DNA of 64,000 nt from Companilactobacillus nuruki. Lineage in GTDB: Bacteria > Bacillota > Bacilli > Lactobacillales > Lactobacillaceae. Numbering within the stretch: the first letter of the stretch is position 1; the number at the start of each line of letters is the position of its first letter. The stretch is from the NCBI RefSeq assembly GCF_002872255.1, contig NZ_NIPR01000001.1, positions 1 through 64,000 on the forward strand. Reading direction: 5' to 3'. The position numbers and the translations under genes are program-made. Below, one piece after another: positions 33,639 through 41,685 of the stretch. The notes below the pieces were generated by a model that saw only the letters and a program-made list of their open reading frames with translations, was not told the DNA's origin and did no database searches.

Positions 33639-34556
33639 ATGGATGAAAGTAAAAAGATAGCCAAAAAAACTCTGGATCGGGGTTTCTGGTTAGCCTTTTG
33701 TGCTTCTGCTCTCTGGGGAATCTCTGGTACAGTTTTACAAATTGTAGCTAAGAATTTAAACATCCCCGCTATGTGGTTCATAGCTACAAGAACAACTTTT
33801 GCAGGGATCATTTTATTGATAGTGGGACTTATTGTTCTACCTACAAAAGATTTCTTTGCGGTTTTTAAAAATTGGAAAGATTTATTAACTTTAGTATGCT
33901 TTGCTATTTTTGGTTTGTTGGCTAATATGTTTACCTTCTTTCATGCCATAAAAACAGGTAATTCATCAACCGCTACTATTTTGCAATATTTATCACCCCT
34001 TTTTATAATGATTGGGGCAATTATGTTCACTAAGAAAAGAACCTCTCGTGTCGATGTAATATCATTTATATTAGCATTGATAGGTGTCGTTTTAATGATT
34101 ACTAGAGGTGATATTGGACATCTATCTATTCCTGTTGTATCAGTTCTTTGGGGTATCGGAAGTGGAATTACTGCCGCTCTATACGTTACAATTCCTCAAA
34201 CTTTGATTGCTAAATATCATGGAATTTTGATTACTGGTTGGGGTATGTTAATTGCTGGTATCATCTCTAATTTATTCAGCCCAATTTGGGTAAATCCACC
34301 TAAAATGACAACAACAAGTATCTTGGGTATTGGTACGGTTATTCTAATTGGTACAGTTTTGGCATTTTTGCTTATGGTAATAAGTACAAAATATACAACT
34401 GCAGCTATCATTAGTATCACTGATGCTGTTCAACCCTTTACAACACTTGTATTAAGTATTATTTTCTTACATTATTCTGTTAATCTAGCTGAGGCTATTG
34501 GTGCCATCATTGTTGTTCTTGCAATTTATGTTCTTAATAGATATGATGCAAATTAA
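33639..34556 (+). CDS. EamA/DMT-family transporter
   Basis: A 305-residue protein with ten predicted helices in two EamA repeats (about 15-145 and 160-300), beginning GFWLAFCASALWGISGTVLQ. The ATG follows AGGAGG by 9 nt, so the upstream in-frame extension was discarded. A TATAAT box is at 33602-33607. Members export amino acids or metabolites; the substrate is unknown. A strong terminator follows. Confidence 0.9.
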   Translation: MDESKKIAKKTLDRGFWLAFCASALWGISGTVLQIVAKNLNIPAMWFIATRTTFAGIILLIVGLIVLPTKDFFAVFKNWKDLLTLVCFAIFGLLANMFTFFHAIKTGNSSTATILQYLSPLFIMIGAIMFTKKRTSRVDVISFILALIGVVLMITRGDIGHLSIPVVSVLWGIGSGITAALYVTIPQTLIAKYHGILITGWGMLIAGIISNLFSPIWVNPPKMTTTSILGIGTVILIGTVLAFLLMVISTKYTTAAIISITDAVQPFTTLVLSIIFLHYSVNLAEAIGAIIVVLAIYVLNRYDAN

Positions 34557-34568
34557 CTTTCTCATCAT

Positions 34569-34616
34569 TAAAAACCATCTAGCAAATTTTTAATTATTGC
34601 TAGATGGTTTTTTTTT
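34569..34616 (+). terminator. intrinsic terminator
   Basis: AAACCATCTAGCAA pairs with TTGCTAGATGGTTT, followed by a T run. Confidence 0.9.
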
Positions 34617-34734
34617 ATATAAAAATTAAATTTCTGCTTTCTTTTATTTTCAAAAGCGTTATGCTTAATAGCAACAATTATTAAAAAATACTAATTTTAT
34701 GAATATTTTTTAATAAATACGAAAGAGGGATTGT

Positions 34735-35742
34735 ATGAAAATTTACTTATACGGAGTCCGCGAGGACGAAAAAGGCTATATTAAAGAATGGGAGAAGGAA
34801 CATAAAGATATTGATATAGACTTTACACATAAAATTTTTGACAACAAAACTGCTGATTTAGCTGAAGGTTCAGATGGAGTCGTTCTATTGCAAACACAAG
34901 CTTATCCAAAGACTGCTTTGAAAAAACTACAAGACTTTGGAATTTCTAAGATTTCAGTTCGTAATGTGGGATTAGATGGTTTTGATTTCAAAGACCTCCG
35001 TGATTTGGGATTTTCATTAACTAATGTTCCAGTTTACTCGCCTAATGCTATTGCTGAACACACAATTGGTTTAACATTAAGATTATTACGTCGAGTTCCA
35101 GAATTTGATCAGAAGTTTGCCGATGGTGATTTTAGATGGTTCCCTACCATTGGTGAAGAAATCAATGGTAAAACTGTTGGAATAATCGGAACTGGTCACA
35201 TTGGGTCTGTGGTTGCCCGCATTATGATGGCTATGGGTGCCAATGTTGTGGCTTATGATATTAAACCAAACCCTTACTTGGAAAATTTAGGAATCTACGT
35301 TGATTCAATCGAAGATGTTCTAAAACAAAGTGATATCATCACGCTGCATACTCCACTTGCCAAAAAAGATTTACATATGATCGATAAATTGGCCTTCTCA
35401 AAAATGAAGGACGGCGTCATATTTATTAATGCTGCCCGCGGCGGCTTAGTTGACACTGATGCATTGATTGCTGCTTTGGATAGCGGCAAAGTTGGTGGAG
35501 CAGGATTGGATGTTTTGGAAAGTGAGAATGATGTTTTCCAAAAGAAGTTCGACACTATTAATGACGTTAAAGACCCTCAATTCAAAGCTTTGATCAATCG
35601 TAAAAATGTTATTATCACTCCACATACAGCCTTTTATACTACAACCGCAGTACATAATATGGTATTTGATTCCTTAAATGATAATTTAAAAATGCTACAA
35701 TCAAAGGCCCCTAAATATCCAGTTGATATTAATGTTGAATAA
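34735..35742 (+). CDS. D-lactate/D-2-hydroxyacid dehydrogenase
   Basis: A 335-residue enzyme with NAD-binding GTGHIG (152-157), Asp175 selecting NAD, and catalytic Arg235 (NAARGG), Glu264 and His297 (TPHTAFY). Length and features match lactobacillary D-LDH. It reduces pyruvate or branched 2-oxoacids to D-hydroxyacids. A paralogue of similar length follows 158 bp downstream behind a hairpin. Which of the two is the main D-LDH cannot be told from sequence alone. Confidence 0.92.
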   Translation: MKIYLYGVREDEKGYIKEWEKEHKDIDIDFTHKIFDNKTADLAEGSDGVVLLQTQAYPKTALKKLQDFGISKISVRNVGLDGFDFKDLRDLGFSLTNVPVYSPNAIAEHTIGLTLRLLRRVPEFDQKFADGDFRWFPTIGEEINGKTVGIIGTGHIGSVVARIMMAMGANVVAYDIKPNPYLENLGIYVDSIEDVLKQSDIITLHTPLAKKDLHMIDKLAFSKMKDGVIFINAARGGLVDTDALIAALDSGKVGGAGLDVLESENDVFQKKFDTINDVKDPQFKALINRKNVIITPHTAFYTTTAVHNMVFDSLNDNLKMLQSKAPKYPVDINVE

Positions 35743-35770
35743 TTATTCTATTCAAAAATTTTAGCCATAC

Positions 35771-35824
35771 AACAAAATTGCTTATATTGATATTATTTAC
35801 GAAATCAATATAGGCTATTATTTT
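35771..35824 (+). terminator. hairpin terminator
   Basis: TATATTGATAT-type arm pairs with ATCAATATA; TATTATTTTG follows. Confidence 0.65.
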
Positions 35825-35900
35825 GCCCTTAGTGCATTTCTTTGAAACATTTCCTCAACTCTGATTAAATAAGATTGTAATCTCAAAGGAGGATTTTTTG

Positions 35901-36905
35901 ATGAAAATATTTGCATACGGAATTCGTGAAGATGAAGAACCATCTTTGAAAAAATGGGAAGAAAATAATCCTGATGTCGAAGTTGAGTATACTAAAAACA
36001 CCTTGACGGCCGATTCCGCACGATTAGCTGAAGGAGCTGATGGCGTTGTAACTTTACAAACTTCAGCCTATACTCGCGAGGCACTAGAGGTTTTAAAAAA
36101 GCTTGGTATTACTAAAATCTCTATTCGTAATGTTGGATTTGATAATTTTAACTTTAAAGATTTAAACGATTTAGGATTCAGTTTAACAAACGTTCCAGTG
36201 TATTCGCCTAATGCCATTGCTGAACATACAGTTATCTTAATGGGTAGACTCCTTCGTAGAGTTCCCGAATTTGATCAAAAAATGGATAATGGTGACTTCA
36301 CTTGGTCCCCTACAATTGGTAAAGAATACCGTGAACAAACCGTTGGGGTAGTCGGAACTGGTCATATTGGCCGTGTAGTCATTAAAATCCTTCAAGGGTT
36401 TGGAGCAAAAGTAGTCGCTTATGATGTTTATCATAATCAAGACATCGAAAAACAGGGACTTTATGTAGATAGCCTTGAAGAATTATATAAGCAATCAGAT
36501 ATTATCACCTTACATGTGCCTTTATTCGACAGTAATAAACATATGATCAACGATCAGGCCATCGAACAAATGAAAGATGGCGTATACATTATCAACTGTG
36601 CCCGTGGAGAGCTTATCGATACTAATGCTCTAATCAAGGGCCTAGATAGCGGTAAGATTGCGGGCGCTGGATTAGATGTCTTAGATAATGAGAATTCAGT
36701 CTTTGGCAAGGTATGGAGCAGTGTAGAGAATATACCTGATGAAAAAATCAGAAACTTGGCTGAAAGAATTAATGTAATTATTACACCACATAGTGCCTTT
36801 TACACGGAAACTGCTATCCACAATATGATTAATACAGCCTTTGACTCCAATAAAGAACTAATTGAAGGCCAACAACCCTCAACTCTTGTTGACACAAAAG
36901 CATAA
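35901..36905 (+). CDS. D-2-hydroxyacid dehydrogenase, paralogue
   Basis: A 334-residue enzyme with AGGAGG 8 nt before ATG. The NAD motif GTGHIG and catalytic Arg (NCARGEL), Glu (DNENS) and His (TPHSAFY) are all present. It is clearly homologous to the 34735-35742 protein along its length but differs in the substrate loop near residues 50-100, so it may be a D-2-hydroxyisocaproate type enzyme for branched oxoacids. It has its own promoter region; a hairpin follows. Confidence 0.92.
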   Translation: MKIFAYGIREDEEPSLKKWEENNPDVEVEYTKNTLTADSARLAEGADGVVTLQTSAYTREALEVLKKLGITKISIRNVGFDNFNFKDLNDLGFSLTNVPVYSPNAIAEHTVILMGRLLRRVPEFDQKMDNGDFTWSPTIGKEYREQTVGVVGTGHIGRVVIKILQGFGAKVVAYDVYHNQDIEKQGLYVDSLEELYKQSDIITLHVPLFDSNKHMINDQAIEQMKDGVYIINCARGELIDTNALIKGLDSGKIAGAGLDVLDNENSVFGKVWSSVENIPDEKIRNLAERINVIITPHSAFYTETAIHNMINTAFDSNKELIEGQQPSTLVDTKA

Positions 36906-36928
36906 TTTCTATCGTTATAACGATAGAA
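36904..36928 (+). terminator. palindromic hairpin after the dehydrogenase
   Basis: TTTCTATCGT-TATA-ACGATAGAAA is a perfect hairpin overlapping the stop codon. It lacks a T-run, so termination may be weak. Confidence 0.5.
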
Positions 36929-37020
36929 ATAAATAATTAATTTTGATTTGTATTTGACAATTTAAAATTTGAGGTGTAAATTAATCACCAATCAAATAAT
37001 TAAAACTTATTTAATCTAAT

Positions 37021-37287
37021 TAGACGTTGAAGAGAAGAGTAAGTAAATCAGTAGTTTGTATAGTGACCGCTAGATAGTGAAAAGGCGGAACGAAAATTTT
37101 ACCGAACATGAACTTGGAGTCTTACCTAGGTGCAAGCCAAAGGTACGCAAGGATGCGATATCATCCCGGACATGTTAGTGTCGTTGAGGTATTTTGTGCA
37201 AACAAAATATGAATTAGGGTGGTATCACGGTAGTCGTCCCTACATTGCAGGTAAATTCTGTATATGTAGGGACGACTATTTTTTTTA
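37021..37287 (+). promoter_or_regulatory. T-box riboswitch, probably methionine-specific
   Basis: The T-box core AGGGTGGTATCACGG (37216-37230) is followed by a terminator whose arms TAGTCGTCCCTACAT and ATGTAGGGACGACTA (37231-37278) precede eight T. Stem I includes AGTAAGTAAATC and a specifier-like ACATGAAC with ATG at 37108-37110. Uncharged initiator or elongator tRNA-Met would stabilise the antiterminator. The downstream gene is a methionine synthase-like enzyme, which agrees with the specifier. Confidence 0.88.
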
Positions 37288-37321
37288 CAAACTCTTAACG
37301 ACCCTGTCGTTTAGAGTTTGC
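37287..37321 (+). terminator. second hairpin after the T-box terminator
   Basis: CAAACTCTTAACGAC pairs with GTCGTTTAGAGTTTG around CCT. No T-run follows; it may protect the processed transcript or be a pausing element. Confidence 0.45.
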
Positions 37322-37439
37322 TACGTAATTTATCGAAGATAAACCACGTTACTTAATGGTTTATTTAAAGTTTTTTTACACAAGTCCCTATCCAAACAAC
37401 TAATTAGATTAAATAAGAAACACTCGGAGGATTTTAAAT

Positions 37440-38570
37440 ATGACAGTACAAACAGCAAGTAAAATTGGATTTCAACATGTAGGAAGTTTCTTAAGACCCG
37501 ACAATTTAAAAAATGCACGTTCCGATTACGAGAACGGAAAAATAACTCATGAACAATTACGCCAGGTGGAAAATGATGCCATCGAAAAATTAATTGAACA
37601 ACAAAAGAATGCTGGTTTAGATTACGCTACTGATGGAGAATTTCGTCGTTCATATTGGCATCTGGATTTCTTCTGGGGCTTCGAAGGTGTAAAACATACA
37701 CATATTGGTGAAGGCTATGATTTTTCTCGTGGCCGTTCTCGTGACGATACAGCAATTCTATCTGACAAGATTAGTTTCAATGCTGATACTCACCCATTCA
37801 TTCAAGATTTCAAATTCACTAAATCTATCACAGATAAAATTGGCGGAATCTTACCAAAGCAGACTATTCCTGCACCTGCTCAACTCTATCGTGAATTAAC
37901 TCGTGGTGAAAATTTAGATGCTTTAAACCGTATCTATCCAGATAAACAAGAATTCTATAATGATGTCGAAAAGGCCTATCATGATGCAATTCTAGCCTTC
38001 TACAACGAAGGTGCCCGTGTTATTCAACTAGACGACTGTTCATGGGGACGCCTCTTGGACAAAAAGTTCTTGGCTACCGATGAAGGTAAAAAACTCGTTG
38101 CTGAGAATGTCCAAGATATTTATTTGGAATTGAACAATGGAGCTATTAAAAATTTACCTGAAGATTTAATTATTAATACACACGTCTGTCGTGGTAACTT
38201 CCATTCTGATTTCTTATTCTCTGGTGGCTACGATAACGTTGCCGATAATCTTTTTGGTAAAGAAAACGTCGACACTTACTTCCTAGAATACGATTCAGAC
38301 CGTGCTGGTAGCTTTGCCCCATTAGCCAAAGTATCAGGTGATAAAAAAGTCGTTCTTGGATTAATTACTTCCAAAACCGGTAATCTAGAAAATCGTCAAG
38401 ACATTATTGATCGAATTCAAGAGGCTAGCAAATATCTTCCATTAGATCGCCTTTGGTTATCAACTCAATGTGGTTTCGCTTCAACCGAAGAAGGAAATGT
38501 TATCACTGAAGAACAACAATGGGAAAAATTGGCTCTGGTTAAATCTATTCAAAAAGAGGTTTGGGGTTAA
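37440..38570 (+). CDS. cobalamin-independent methionine synthase-like protein (YxjG/YxjH type)
   Basis: A 376-residue protein equivalent to the C-terminal catalytic domain of MetE. It begins with FQHVGSFLRPDNL, and zinc ligands are visible as His and Cys in INTHVCRGN and Cys in STQCGFAS. It transfers a methyl group to homocysteine to make methionine; the one-domain form may use a different donor. CTCGGAGGA precedes the ATG. Control by the methionine T-box upstream fits this role. Confidence 0.9.
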   Translation: MTVQTASKIGFQHVGSFLRPDNLKNARSDYENGKITHEQLRQVENDAIEKLIEQQKNAGLDYATDGEFRRSYWHLDFFWGFEGVKHTHIGEGYDFSRGRSRDDTAILSDKISFNADTHPFIQDFKFTKSITDKIGGILPKQTIPAPAQLYRELTRGENLDALNRIYPDKQEFYNDVEKAYHDAILAFYNEGARVIQLDDCSWGRLLDKKFLATDEGKKLVAENVQDIYLELNNGAIKNLPEDLIINTHVCRGNFHSDFLFSGGYDNVADNLFGKENVDTYFLEYDSDRAGSFAPLAKVSGDKKVVLGLITSKTGNLENRQDIIDRIQEASKYLPLDRLWLSTQCGFASTEEGNVITEEQQWEKLALVKSIQKEVWG

Positions 38571-38576
38571 TAATAA

Positions 38577-38605
38577 TTGATAGCGCTTCCAATTAGAACT
38601 ATAAT
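38577..38605 (+). promoter_or_regulatory. strong promoter overlapped by a CcpA (cre) site
   Basis: TTGATA (38577-38582), 17-bp spacer, TATAAT (38600-38605). TGATAGCGCTTCCA at 38578-38591 matches the cre consensus TGWNANCGNTNNCA at every defined position and covers the -35 box, predicting catabolite repression. Confidence 0.75.
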
Positions 38606-38644
38606 ATAAATAGAAATAAAGTTTATATATGTTGGAGGTGTATT

Positions 38645-38713
38645 ATGCTAAAACTTGTAGCAGACTTATTCAACAGAATTGTAGACTATACACTTCACTT
38701 TGATTGGTGGTAA
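38645..38713 (+). CDS. 22-residue peptide ending FDWW
   Basis: GGAGGTG lies 4-5 nt before an ATG that opens 22 codons: MLKLVADLFNRIVD followed by YTLHFDWW. It is amphipathic. The double-Trp end resembles ComS/XIP pheromone precursors of streptococci (EFDWW, LDWW), but no Rgg/ComR regulator gene is in this window. The promoter is strong and carries a cre site. Alternatives are a leader peptide, a type I toxin-like peptide or a membrane-active small protein. Confidence 0.6.
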   Translation: MLKLVADLFNRIVDYTLHFDWW

Positions 38714-38803
38714 TGGGCTTACAAATCTGTAAGAACAATGTAAGTGGATCAAATGTATAAAAAAACAAAAAACTCTTAATATACTTTTCAGGAGGTAATT
38801 CAA

Positions 38804-39190
38804 ATGAGAAGTTTTTTAAGAGTTTTTTTGTTGGGTATTGTAATCATAGGAGTTGGATATTTAGGAGTTTGTGCTTATACAAAGGACAATACCAGTCAAG
38901 CAGCACAATCTTTTAATGCTTATAACGTCTTAATAAAGCGTGAACCAAGATACGTCAAAATCAATAATAAAGAGGCCAAAAATAACGATGGTTATGGTAA
39001 TTACACATATGATCTTAAAAGTTATGATAATGATGGCAATGAACATTCTGTAAAATTCATTGGCATGAAAAAATTAAAGCAAGGACATTACCTACAACTA
39101 GATACCAAAGGCAGCTATGTCTATTCATATAAGGAAGTCTTTAAAAAGGATATCCCTAGCGACGTTTATACCAAACTGAATCTTCAATAA
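38804..39190 (+). CDS. YxeA-family (DUF1093) protein
   Basis: A 128-residue protein with one N-terminal hydrophobic segment (about 5-24) acting as signal anchor, then an extracytoplasmic beta-rich domain with the family pattern EPRYVKINNK, DGYGNYTYDLKSYD and FIGMKKLKQGHYLQL. The role is unknown; in related bacteria it lies near transport or stress genes. AGGAGG precedes the ATG. A paralogue follows directly, separated by a terminator. Confidence 0.85.
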   Translation: MRSFLRVFLLGIVIIGVGYLGVCAYTKDNTSQAAQSFNAYNVLIKREPRYVKINNKEAKNNDGYGNYTYDLKSYDNDGNEHSVKFIGMKKLKQGHYLQLDTKGSYVYSYKEVFKKDIPSDVYTKLNLQ

Positions 39191-39195
39191 TTAAT

Positions 39196-39223
39196 CGAGA
39201 CCCCATCGGCCTCTTTTTTTTAC
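39196..39223 (+). terminator. intrinsic terminator between the YxeA-like genes
   Basis: GAGACC-ccatc-GGCCTC hairpin followed by seven T. Confidence 0.7.
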
Positions 39224-39245
39224 CCCAATTTAAGGAGCAAATTAA

Positions 39246-39626
39246 ATGAAAAATTTATTCAAATTCCTATTATCTTTAATCCTAATTATGAGTACAGGTT
39301 ACCTATTTCTCTGCATAAGCATGAAGAATAATCCTGGTGAAATGGGGCAAGCAGTTAATAAATTTAATATTTTAGCCAAGGAAGAACCGAGATATGTCAA
39401 AATCGACAATACCCATGCCCGCGATGAAGATGGATATGGTAATTATAAATACAATTTGAAAAGTTACAATGAACAAGGTATTGAACAACCAATAGAATTT
39501 ACTGGAATGGGCAAATTAAAGCAAGGTCATTATTTAAAGTTGACCACTAAAGGCACTTACGTTATTACCTATGAGGAAGCCTTTGAAAACAGTATTCCCA
39601 AAGAAGCATATGATAGGTTGAACTAA
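39246..39626 (+). CDS. YxeA-family (DUF1093) protein, paralogue
   Basis: A 126-residue protein with an N-terminal membrane anchor (about 5-25) and the same extracellular pattern as its neighbour: EEPRYVKIDNT, DGYGNYKYNLKSYN, FTGMGKLKQGHYLKL. The pair arose by tandem duplication and has diverged mainly near the anchor. GGAGCA precedes the ATG; partial readthrough of the hairpin at 39196 may also supply it. Confidence 0.85.
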   Translation: MKNLFKFLLSLILIMSTGYLFLCISMKNNPGEMGQAVNKFNILAKEEPRYVKIDNTHARDEDGYGNYKYNLKSYNEQGIEQPIEFTGMGKLKQGHYLKLTTKGTYVITYEEAFENSIPKEAYDRLN

Positions 39627-39663
39627 AAAATCTAAAAGATAATCTAAATTTATAGTAAGAATG

Positions 39664-39701
39664 GGACAAGACATGCTTTTAAGCGTATCTTGTCCTTTTT
39701 T
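39664..39701. terminator. terminator between convergent genes
   Basis: GGACAAGACATGC.. pairs with ..GCGTATCTTGTCC, followed by six T. Confidence 0.8.
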
Positions 39702-39703
39702 GC

Positions 39704-40138
39704 TTACTCTTTTGAATATTTTTTTACAATATCCTTAATCTCTTTCATATCATCAATAACTTTTTTCAATTCAGTTTCAGGAATTCTAGCAAAGAGGTTT
39801 TCAATTTGTTGATCAGCTCGACGATTATCTTCTTCCAAAGCTGCTTCACCTTTTACTGTAAGTTGTAATGTTTTAACCCGTCTATCACCATCGCCTCTGA
39901 TGTCATCAATAAGTCCATCATTTTTTAATCTCTTTAAAACTCGGCTCAAATAGCCCTTATCTATTTGTAATAGTTCCATTAATTGATTTGCAGTATTCAC
40001 ACCTCGATCGATTTCCAAAAATAACCGCGATTCTAATAATGCAAAATGCGTGTTCAAATGATATTTATCTGTTAATTTCAAGATTCTTGTATAAGAGCGA
40101 TTGAATTTTCGAATCTCTTTAATATTCTCTACATCCAT
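39704..40138 (-). CDS. MarR-family transcriptional regulator
   Basis: About 144 residues starting MDVENIKEIRKF; AAGGATG precedes this ATG, and the longer frame overlaps the operator. The winged helix includes NTANQLMELLQIDKGYLSRVLKRLKNDGLI and the wing DIRGDGDRRVKTLQLT. It is divergent from an MFS drug-type exporter and most likely represses both genes via the long inverted repeat between them. Confidence 0.9.
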   Translation of the reverse strand: MDVENIKEIRKFNRSYTRILKLTDKYHLNTHFALLESRLFLEIDRGVNTANQLMELLQIDKGYLSRVLKRLKNDGLIDDIRGDGDRRVKTLQLTVKGEAALEEDNRRADQQIENLFARIPETELKKVIDDMKEIKDIVKKYSKE

Positions 40139-40160
40139 ATAATCATCCTTATCAATTAAG

Positions 40161-40216
40161 TAGTTGACTTTAGCAACTATCGTTATTAAAATAAAAAAAG
40201 TTGCTAAAGTCAACTA
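40161..40216. promoter_or_regulatory. paired inverted operator for the MarR regulator
   Basis: TAGTTGACTTTAGCAAC (40161-40177) recurs as a perfect inverted copy at 40200-40216, 22 bp away. Each arm is itself partly palindromic (GTTG..CAAC), consistent with two dimer sites covering both divergent promoters. Confidence 0.7.
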
Positions 40217-40240
40217 TTATTTTGTAGGAGTACTAACTTT

Positions 40241-41614
40241 ATGTCGAAACAAATCAAAAAATCACTTTATATCATGGTCTTTGGAACCTTCTTTGGAGTT
40301 CTTTGTTCTACCTTAATGAACACGGCTTTACCAACCTTTATGCGTGTTTTTCAAGTCAATTCATCAACCGTTCAATGGTTGACTAATGGCTATACCTTGG
40401 TTAACGCTATTATGATTCCTACCAGTGCTTACTTTATTAAAAAATTTTCCTTTAGACACCTTTTTATTGCCTTTAGTTCAATCTTCTTAATCGGTACTAT
40501 CTTAGGTGCAGTAGCCAATTCATTTATTTTAGTTATTATCGGCCGAATGATTCAAGCCATTGGTACTGGTATGATGATGCCACTAGTTAATGTTTTGGCT
40601 ATGCAATATACTGACCGCAATAAACAAGGTGCTGTTATGGGAATAATTGGCCTAGCCTTTAACTTCTCGCCTATTATTGGACCAACTCTTTCGGGGGTGA
40701 TCCTACAGTATTTTGCTTGGCAGTATCTGTTTATTTTAATTCTGCCATTTATTATTGCAGTTGTTCTACTATCTATTTTCCAGTTGCCTCAAATTCCCAC
40801 TAATGAGAATCCTAAATTTGATGTTCCCAGTTTAATAACTATCAGTTTCGGATTATTATTTCTTCTAACCGGTTTCTCAAATATCGGTCAATCAAATCTT
40901 TTTTCATTTAACGTCTTAGGATTTACCCTATTGGGAATAATTTTGATTGGTATTTTTTCTTTCATGGAAACTAAGGCTAAAAGTCCAATTATAAACTTTG
41001 AAATTTTCCATTATTCTCAATTCACTTTCGCAACAGTCATCAACATGTTAATTGTGCTTACAATGTATGGAAATACTATCTTATTACCACTAATGATTCA
41101 GATGATTCTCCACAAAAGTCCATTGATTTCTGGATTAGCATTATTACCAGGAGCCATTTTAACCGGCTTTATGTCACCAGTTAGTGGACGTTTATTCGAC
41201 AAATATCCTGTAAAACGAATCGTCATAACAGGTGTGCTAATTGATTGTTTTGGTACCTTCATGCAGGCTGTTATCGATGTTAATGCCTCGGTTTTAATGT
41301 TAACTTTGGGCCAAATGATTCGACAATTAGGGTTAGTTTTAATTTTGATTCCCATCCAAACTCATGCTTTAAGTGCCTTACCTAAAAAATACCTTTCTGA
41401 TGGTGTAGCAACGTTTAATACTTTAAGACAGATTGCTGCTTCATTTGGTACAGCTATCATTATCGCCGTGATCACTATGGCCGATAAACTTATAACTGGC
41501 AGTACCACTAACCAGGCAGTTGGTATACAAGCTGGATTTCTGGCTTGTTTGGGATTTTTAATAGTTGCACTACTGCTTACCTTAAAACTAGCAAGAATTG
41601 ATCTAACCGATTAA
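40241..41614 (+). CDS. MFS transporter of the EmrB/QacA (DHA2) type
   Basis: A 457-residue protein with about 14 helices. It shows the MFS motif region NTALPTFMRVFQVNSSTVQWL and the motif C-like region IMGIIGLAFNFSPIIGPTLSG typical of antiporters. It probably exports drugs or toxic metabolites by proton antiport. It is divergent from a MarR gene with a double operator, so induction by a ligand of that repressor is expected. Confidence 0.9.
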   Translation: MSKQIKKSLYIMVFGTFFGVLCSTLMNTALPTFMRVFQVNSSTVQWLTNGYTLVNAIMIPTSAYFIKKFSFRHLFIAFSSIFLIGTILGAVANSFILVIIGRMIQAIGTGMMMPLVNVLAMQYTDRNKQGAVMGIIGLAFNFSPIIGPTLSGVILQYFAWQYLFILILPFIIAVVLLSIFQLPQIPTNENPKFDVPSLITISFGLLFLLTGFSNIGQSNLFSFNVLGFTLLGIILIGIFSFMETKAKSPIINFEIFHYSQFTFATVINMLIVLTMYGNTILLPLMIQMILHKSPLISGLALLPGAILTGFMSPVSGRLFDKYPVKRIVITGVLIDCFGTFMQAVIDVNASVLMLTLGQMIRQLGLVLILIPIQTHALSALPKKYLSDGVATFNTLRQIAASFGTAIIIAVITMADKLITGSTTNQAVGIQAGFLACLGFLIVALLLTLKLARIDLTD

Positions 41615-41685
41615 AAATAACTATTAATTTATTTATTATAAACATTTATAATTACTATTATCACAGGTATCATTGGAGGTATTTT

